Origin: Candidatus Cryptobacteroides faecipullorum
GTDB lineage: Bacteria; Bacteroidota; Bacteroidia; Bacteroidales; UBA932
Assembly: GCA_017694885.1 (NCBI GenBank)
Contig: JADIMH010000068.1
Coordinates: 1 to 35,557, forward strand
Direction of reading: 5' to 3'
Length of the DNA: 35,557 nucleotides
The translations under genes and the position numbers were made by a program. The notes beneath the pieces are model-generated. The model was not told where the DNA came from. It was given only the letters and a program-made list of their open reading frames with translations, and did not search any database. Every line of letters starts with the position of its first letter. The stretch's first letter is position 1. Below are positions 32,506-35,557 of the stretch, one piece after another.

Positions 32506-35388
32506 ATGGCAGAAATAAGACTAAGCAAACTTACCAAAGAATTCAATATCGGGCTTCAGACTCTTGTGGATTTCCTCAATGAGAAAGGGGCCGGGGTGGA
32601 TATGAACCCGAATGCCAAGATTTCAGATTCATACCTCCCTGCAATAGAGGCAAAGTTCGGAGATGAACAGAAACTGAAGCAGGACTCGGAAAAAGTAGCA
32701 ATCAAGCTCAAGGAAATTATCGAATTGGGGTCCAAGAAGAAATCTGTCGCTGAAGATGAAGAAGAACCTGTGAAGGAAATAATCATCAAGAGCAACAGTT
32801 TCTCTCATGAAACTCCGGTACAGGAACCCCAGGAGTCTCATGTGCAGAAGACGGAACCGGCAGCCGAAGAGTCTGAACCTGCAGCGAAAGAAAAAACCGC
32901 AGGATCCGAAACCGGATCTGTTTCTGCCGACAGACCGGAAGAAGACAAGAAAACTCTGGTGGAAGGACTTAAGATAGTTGACAAGATCGACCTGTCACGG
33001 TTCGACAGGAAAAAGAACCATCAGGAAAAGGATCTGCCAGAAAATACAGGGACCCAGGAAGAGGTTCATGTTCCGGCTGTCTCTGCAGAACCGGAACTGG
33101 CATCCGAGCCTGTGCCGGAATCCGGCAGTGAGCCTGAAAAGAAAGAGGAGCCGGCAGCCGGAGAGACTCAGGTACGCGAACCGCGCGAAATCAAGATAGA
33201 AGTAGAAAAACTCCAAGGTCCCAAGGTGGTAGACAAAATCGACCTGTCCCAGTTCGACAAGAAAAAGAAGAACAAGAAAAGGGAAAGGATCGCCAAAGGA
33301 GGAAGCCAGAAGGTAGACGTGACAAAAGTCAGCAGCGAGTCGGATGACTTCCGTAAAGACAAGAAGAAAAACAAGAACGAAGGAGGAAAGAAGGACAACC
33401 GGCAGGACAATGCTTCTTCAGGCGGCAAAGGCAAGAAACGCGACCGTTTCAAACCGGCCATGACCGAAGCCGAAGAGGAGGAGATGCAGAAGGAAATCCA
33501 GAAGCAGATCAAGGAGACCTATGCAAGGATGAACGAAAGCAAGTCCAAGAACAACTTCGGAGCCAAGCACAGGAGGGAAAAAAGGGAACTCGCATCGCAG
33601 AAACTCCAGGAGGAGATGGAGCAGCAGGAGCTGGAGAAGAAAATTCTCAAGGTCACAGAGTTCGTGACTGTGAACGATATGGCTAACCTGATGAACATCC
33701 CTGTAACCAAGATTATAGGAGCCTGCATGAGTCTGGGACTGATGGTATCCATCAACCAGAGACTCGATGCCGAGACCATAGTCCTTGTAGCAGAGGAATT
33801 CGGATATGAAGTAGAGTTTGTCACCGCCGAACTTACCGAAGCGATCGAGCAGGAGAATGATGATGAAGGGGAACTCGTTCCGCGGCCGCCTGTAATTACG
33901 GTCATGGGACACGTAGACCATGGCAAGACTTCCCTGCTGGACTATATACGCAAGTCCAACGTCATTGCCGGTGAGGCAGGAGGTATAACCCAGCATATCG
34001 GCGCCTATAATGTGGTACTCCCTGACGGGAAGAGGATCACATTCCTCGATACCCCTGGTCACGAAGCGTTTACGGCCATGCGTGCCCGCGGAGCCAAGAT
34101 GACCGACCTTGCAATCATCATAATCGCGGCCGATGACGCCATAATGCCGCAGACCGTAGAGGCAATCAACCATGCCCAGGCCGCAGGTGTTCCTATGGTA
34201 TTCGCAATCAACAAGATAGATAAACCTGGCGCAAATCCGGACAAGATCCGTGAACAGCTTGCCAACATGAACCTCCTCGTGGAGGAATGGGGCGGCAAAT
34301 ACCAGTGCCAGGAAATTTCTGCAAAGAAAGGTATCAATGTGGACAAGCTTCTGGACAAGGTGCTGCTGGAGGCGGAACTGCTCGAGCTGAAAGCCAACCC
34401 TAAGAGAAGGGCGACCGGCGCTGTCATAGAATCTTCACTCGACAAGGGCCGCGGATATCTGGCCACGGTGCTGGTCCAGAACGGAACGATGCGAGTAGGA
34501 GACGTTATGCTCAGCGGCTGCTACACCGGAAGGGTAAAAGCCATGTTCAACGAACGCGGACAGAAGGTCGAAGAGGCCGGACCGTCCACACCGGTATCCG
34601 TACTCGGACTCAACGGGGCGCCTACTGCCGGCGAGACATTCAATGTCATGGCAGATGAGAAGGAAGCCAAGGACATCGCCAACAAGAGGGAACAGCTTAT
34701 CCGTATTCAGGGCATCAAGACACAGAAGCACCTTTCTCTGGAAGAGATCGGACGCAGGATCGCTATCGGAAACTTCAAGGAACTGAATATAATTGTGAAA
34801 GGAGATGTGGACGGCTCTATCGAAGCCCTGTCCGACTCACTGCTCAAACTTTCTACTGAAGAAGTGCGCGTAAATGTGATTCACAAGGCTGTAGGCGCGA
34901 TTTCAGAGTCGGATGTACTTCTTGCCGCTGCATCGGATGCCATCATTATCGGTTTCCAGGTGCGTCCTTCGGTGAATGCGCGCAAACTTGCGGAGAAAGA
35001 GGAAATCGAAATCAGGCTTTATTCTGTCATCTACGATGCCATCAATGAGGTCAAGAGCGGTATCGAGGGTATGCTTGCTCCTGAGGAGAAGGAGGAGATT
35101 ACCGCTACTGCAGAGGTTGCAGAGACATTCAAGATTTCCAAGGTGGGAACGATTGCCGGCTGCTTAGTCAAGGAAGGCAAGCTCACAAGGACATCCAAAG
35201 TCAGGGTTATCCGTGACGGTATCGTGGTGTATACAGGCGAGCTCGGTTCTCTGAAGAGGTTCAAGGACGATGTGAAGGAGGTTGTCGCCGGATTGGATTG
35301 CGGTCTTAATATCGCCGGGTATAACGATATCAAGGTAGGTGATGTCGTGGAGGCGTATAACATTGTGGAGATCAAGAGGACGCTGTAA
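32506..35388 (+). CDS. infB: Translation initiation factor IF-2
   Basis: GTPase that brings initiator tRNA to the ribosome. The 960-residue protein has an N-terminal IF2_N-like domain ([20 protein letters not shown]), a long charged linker (about 70-370), a second IF2_N module (about 385-435), then the G domain with GHVDHGKT (about 468-475), DTPGHEAF and NKID, and domains II-IV ending [13 protein letters not shown]. The linker contains an internal duplication: [15 protein letters not shown] near 155 and [15 protein letters not shown] near 239, with 84 residues between. Such VxxKIDLS repeats occur in IF-2 of related species. It is last in the operon, 52 bp after nusA. Confidence 0.97.
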   Translation: MAEIRLSKLTKEFNIGLQTLVDFLNEKGAGVDMNPNAKISDSYLPAIEAKFGDEQKLKQDSEKVAIKLKEIIELGSKKKSVAEDEEEPVKEIIIKSNSFSHETPVQEPQESHVQKTEPAAEESEPAAKEKTAGSETGSVSADRPEEDKKTLVEGLKIVDKIDLSRFDRKKNHQEKDLPENTGTQEEVHVPAVSAEPELASEPVPESGSEPEKKEEPAAGETQVREPREIKIEVEKLQGPKVVDKIDLSQFDKKKKNKKRERIAKGGSQKVDVTKVSSESDDFRKDKKKNKNEGGKKDNRQDNASSGGKGKKRDRFKPAMTEAEEEEMQKEIQKQIKETYARMNESKSKNNFGAKHRREKRELASQKLQEEMEQQELEKKILKVTEFVTVNDMANLMNIPVTKIIGACMSLGLMVSINQRLDAETIVLVAEEFGYEVEFVTAELTEAIEQENDDEGELVPRPPVITVMGHVDHGKTSLLDYIRKSNVIAGEAGGITQHIGAYNVVLPDGKRITFLDTPGHEAFTAMRARGAKMTDLAIIIIAADDAIMPQTVEAINHAQAAGVPMVFAINKIDKPGANPDKIREQLANMNLLVEEWGGKYQCQEISAKKGINVDKLLDKVLLEAELLELKANPKRRATGAVIESSLDKGRGYLATVLVQNGTMRVGDVMLSGCYTGRVKAMFNERGQKVEEAGPSTPVSVLGLNGAPTAGETFNVMADEKEAKDIANKREQLIRIQGIKTQKHLSLEEIGRRIAIGNFKELNIIVKGDVDGSIEALSDSLLKLSTEEVRVNVIHKAVGAISESDVLLAAASDAIIIGFQVRPSVNARKLAEKEEIEIRLYSVIYDAINEVKSGIEGMLAPEEKEEITATAEVAETFKISKVGTIAGCLVKEGKLTRTSKVRVIRDGIVVYTGELGSLKRFKDDVKEVVAGLDCGLNIAGYNDIKVGDVVEAYNIVEIKRTL

Positions 35389-35400
35389 TACTTTAATAAG

Positions 35401-35495
35401 AACAGATACCCTGGTACCACCAGTGACCCCGCCGGCTACGCCGGCACCCCCTACCCGGGGGTGGGAAATGTCACTATGGTATCAGGGTATCTGTT
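35401..35495. repeat. Large imperfect palindrome, dispersed repeat copy C
   Basis: Arms AACAGATACCCTG..ACCA..AGTGAC (35401-35427) and GTCACT..TGGTA..CAGGGTATCTGTT (35470-35495) pair almost fully over 25 bp. The middle has GCCGGC-TAC-GCCGGC and CACCCCC / GGGGGTG hairpins. It starts 12 bp after the infB stop and may act as its terminator. Confidence 0.7.
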
Positions 35496-35525
35496 TTAAT
35501 AGCATTACAGTCACAGATGTTCTTA

Positions 35526-35557
35526 CGCAAGGCCCTCCCTTCCCGGGAGCCGATGTC
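35526..35557. repeat. Partial dispersed repeat at the window edge
   Basis: The last 32 bases contain CGCAAGGCCCTCCCTTC and CGGGAGCCGATG, closely matching the minus strand of the element at 8836-8875. The element is cut by the window end. Confidence 0.45.

Overview
The window looks like chromosomal DNA from an uncultured, probably gut-associated member of the Bacteroidales. The evidence is Bacteroidota-type promoters (TTTG, 19-20 bp, TAnnTTTG) before several genes, FimB/fimbrillin-type pilus genes, DUF3078, DUF3575, OmpP1 and WbqC family proteins, and a SPASM radical SAM/lipoprotein pair typical of this phylum. Genus cannot be fixed from sequence reading alone. I see no IS element, phage gene, plasmid gene or CRISPR array.

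Layout. 1-1.6 kb: initiator tRNA-Met with promoter and terminator, a lone GH43 arabinanase-like enzyme, and a minus-strand tRNA-Lys(UUU)/tRNA-Lys(CUU) pair. 1.6-4.1 kb: an EamA transporter and hisS. 4.4-9.7 kb: a minus-strand fimbrial operon (DUF3575, FimB/Mfa2-like anchor, three fimbrillin-family proteins, the last with a beta-solenoid-like tail). 9.7-10.3 kb: a gene-free region with the fimbrial promoter and a nested palindromic repeat cluster. 10.3-12.0 kb: a lipoprotein / radical SAM-SPASM pair followed by a 29-codon membrane peptide ORF. 12.1-17.0 kb: minus-strand TonB receptor, secreted heavy-metal-associated (HMA) protein, NfnA and NfnB. 17.1-18.9 kb: sppA. 19.0-23.9 kb: minus-strand proS, DUF3078 protein, tilS, cutC. 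24.0-27.1 kb: plus-strand aromatic/Ser-rich lipoprotein and an OmpP1/FadL porin. 27.1-30.5 kb: minus-strand lpxD, lpxC, lpxA, wbqC (lipid A synthesis). 30.7-35.4 kb: plus-strand rimP, nusA, infB.

Most genes are intact housekeeping or envelope genes. The fimbrial operon is the exception. Its first gene has a G8 tract that throws the best ATG start out of frame, its FimB-like protein appears to lack a central segment, and its first fimbrillin is split by a one-base frameshift. These could reflect phase variation, decay or indel errors in the assembly.

The most interesting items are: (1) the palindromic repeat cluster at 9931-10168; (2) the rSAM/lipoprotein system with its possible small third member; (3) an LpxC that lacks the FabZ domain usually fused to it in this phylum; (4) the G-tract at the head of the fimbrial operon; and (5) a family of large imperfect palindromes at 8.8, 18.9 and 35.4 kb.
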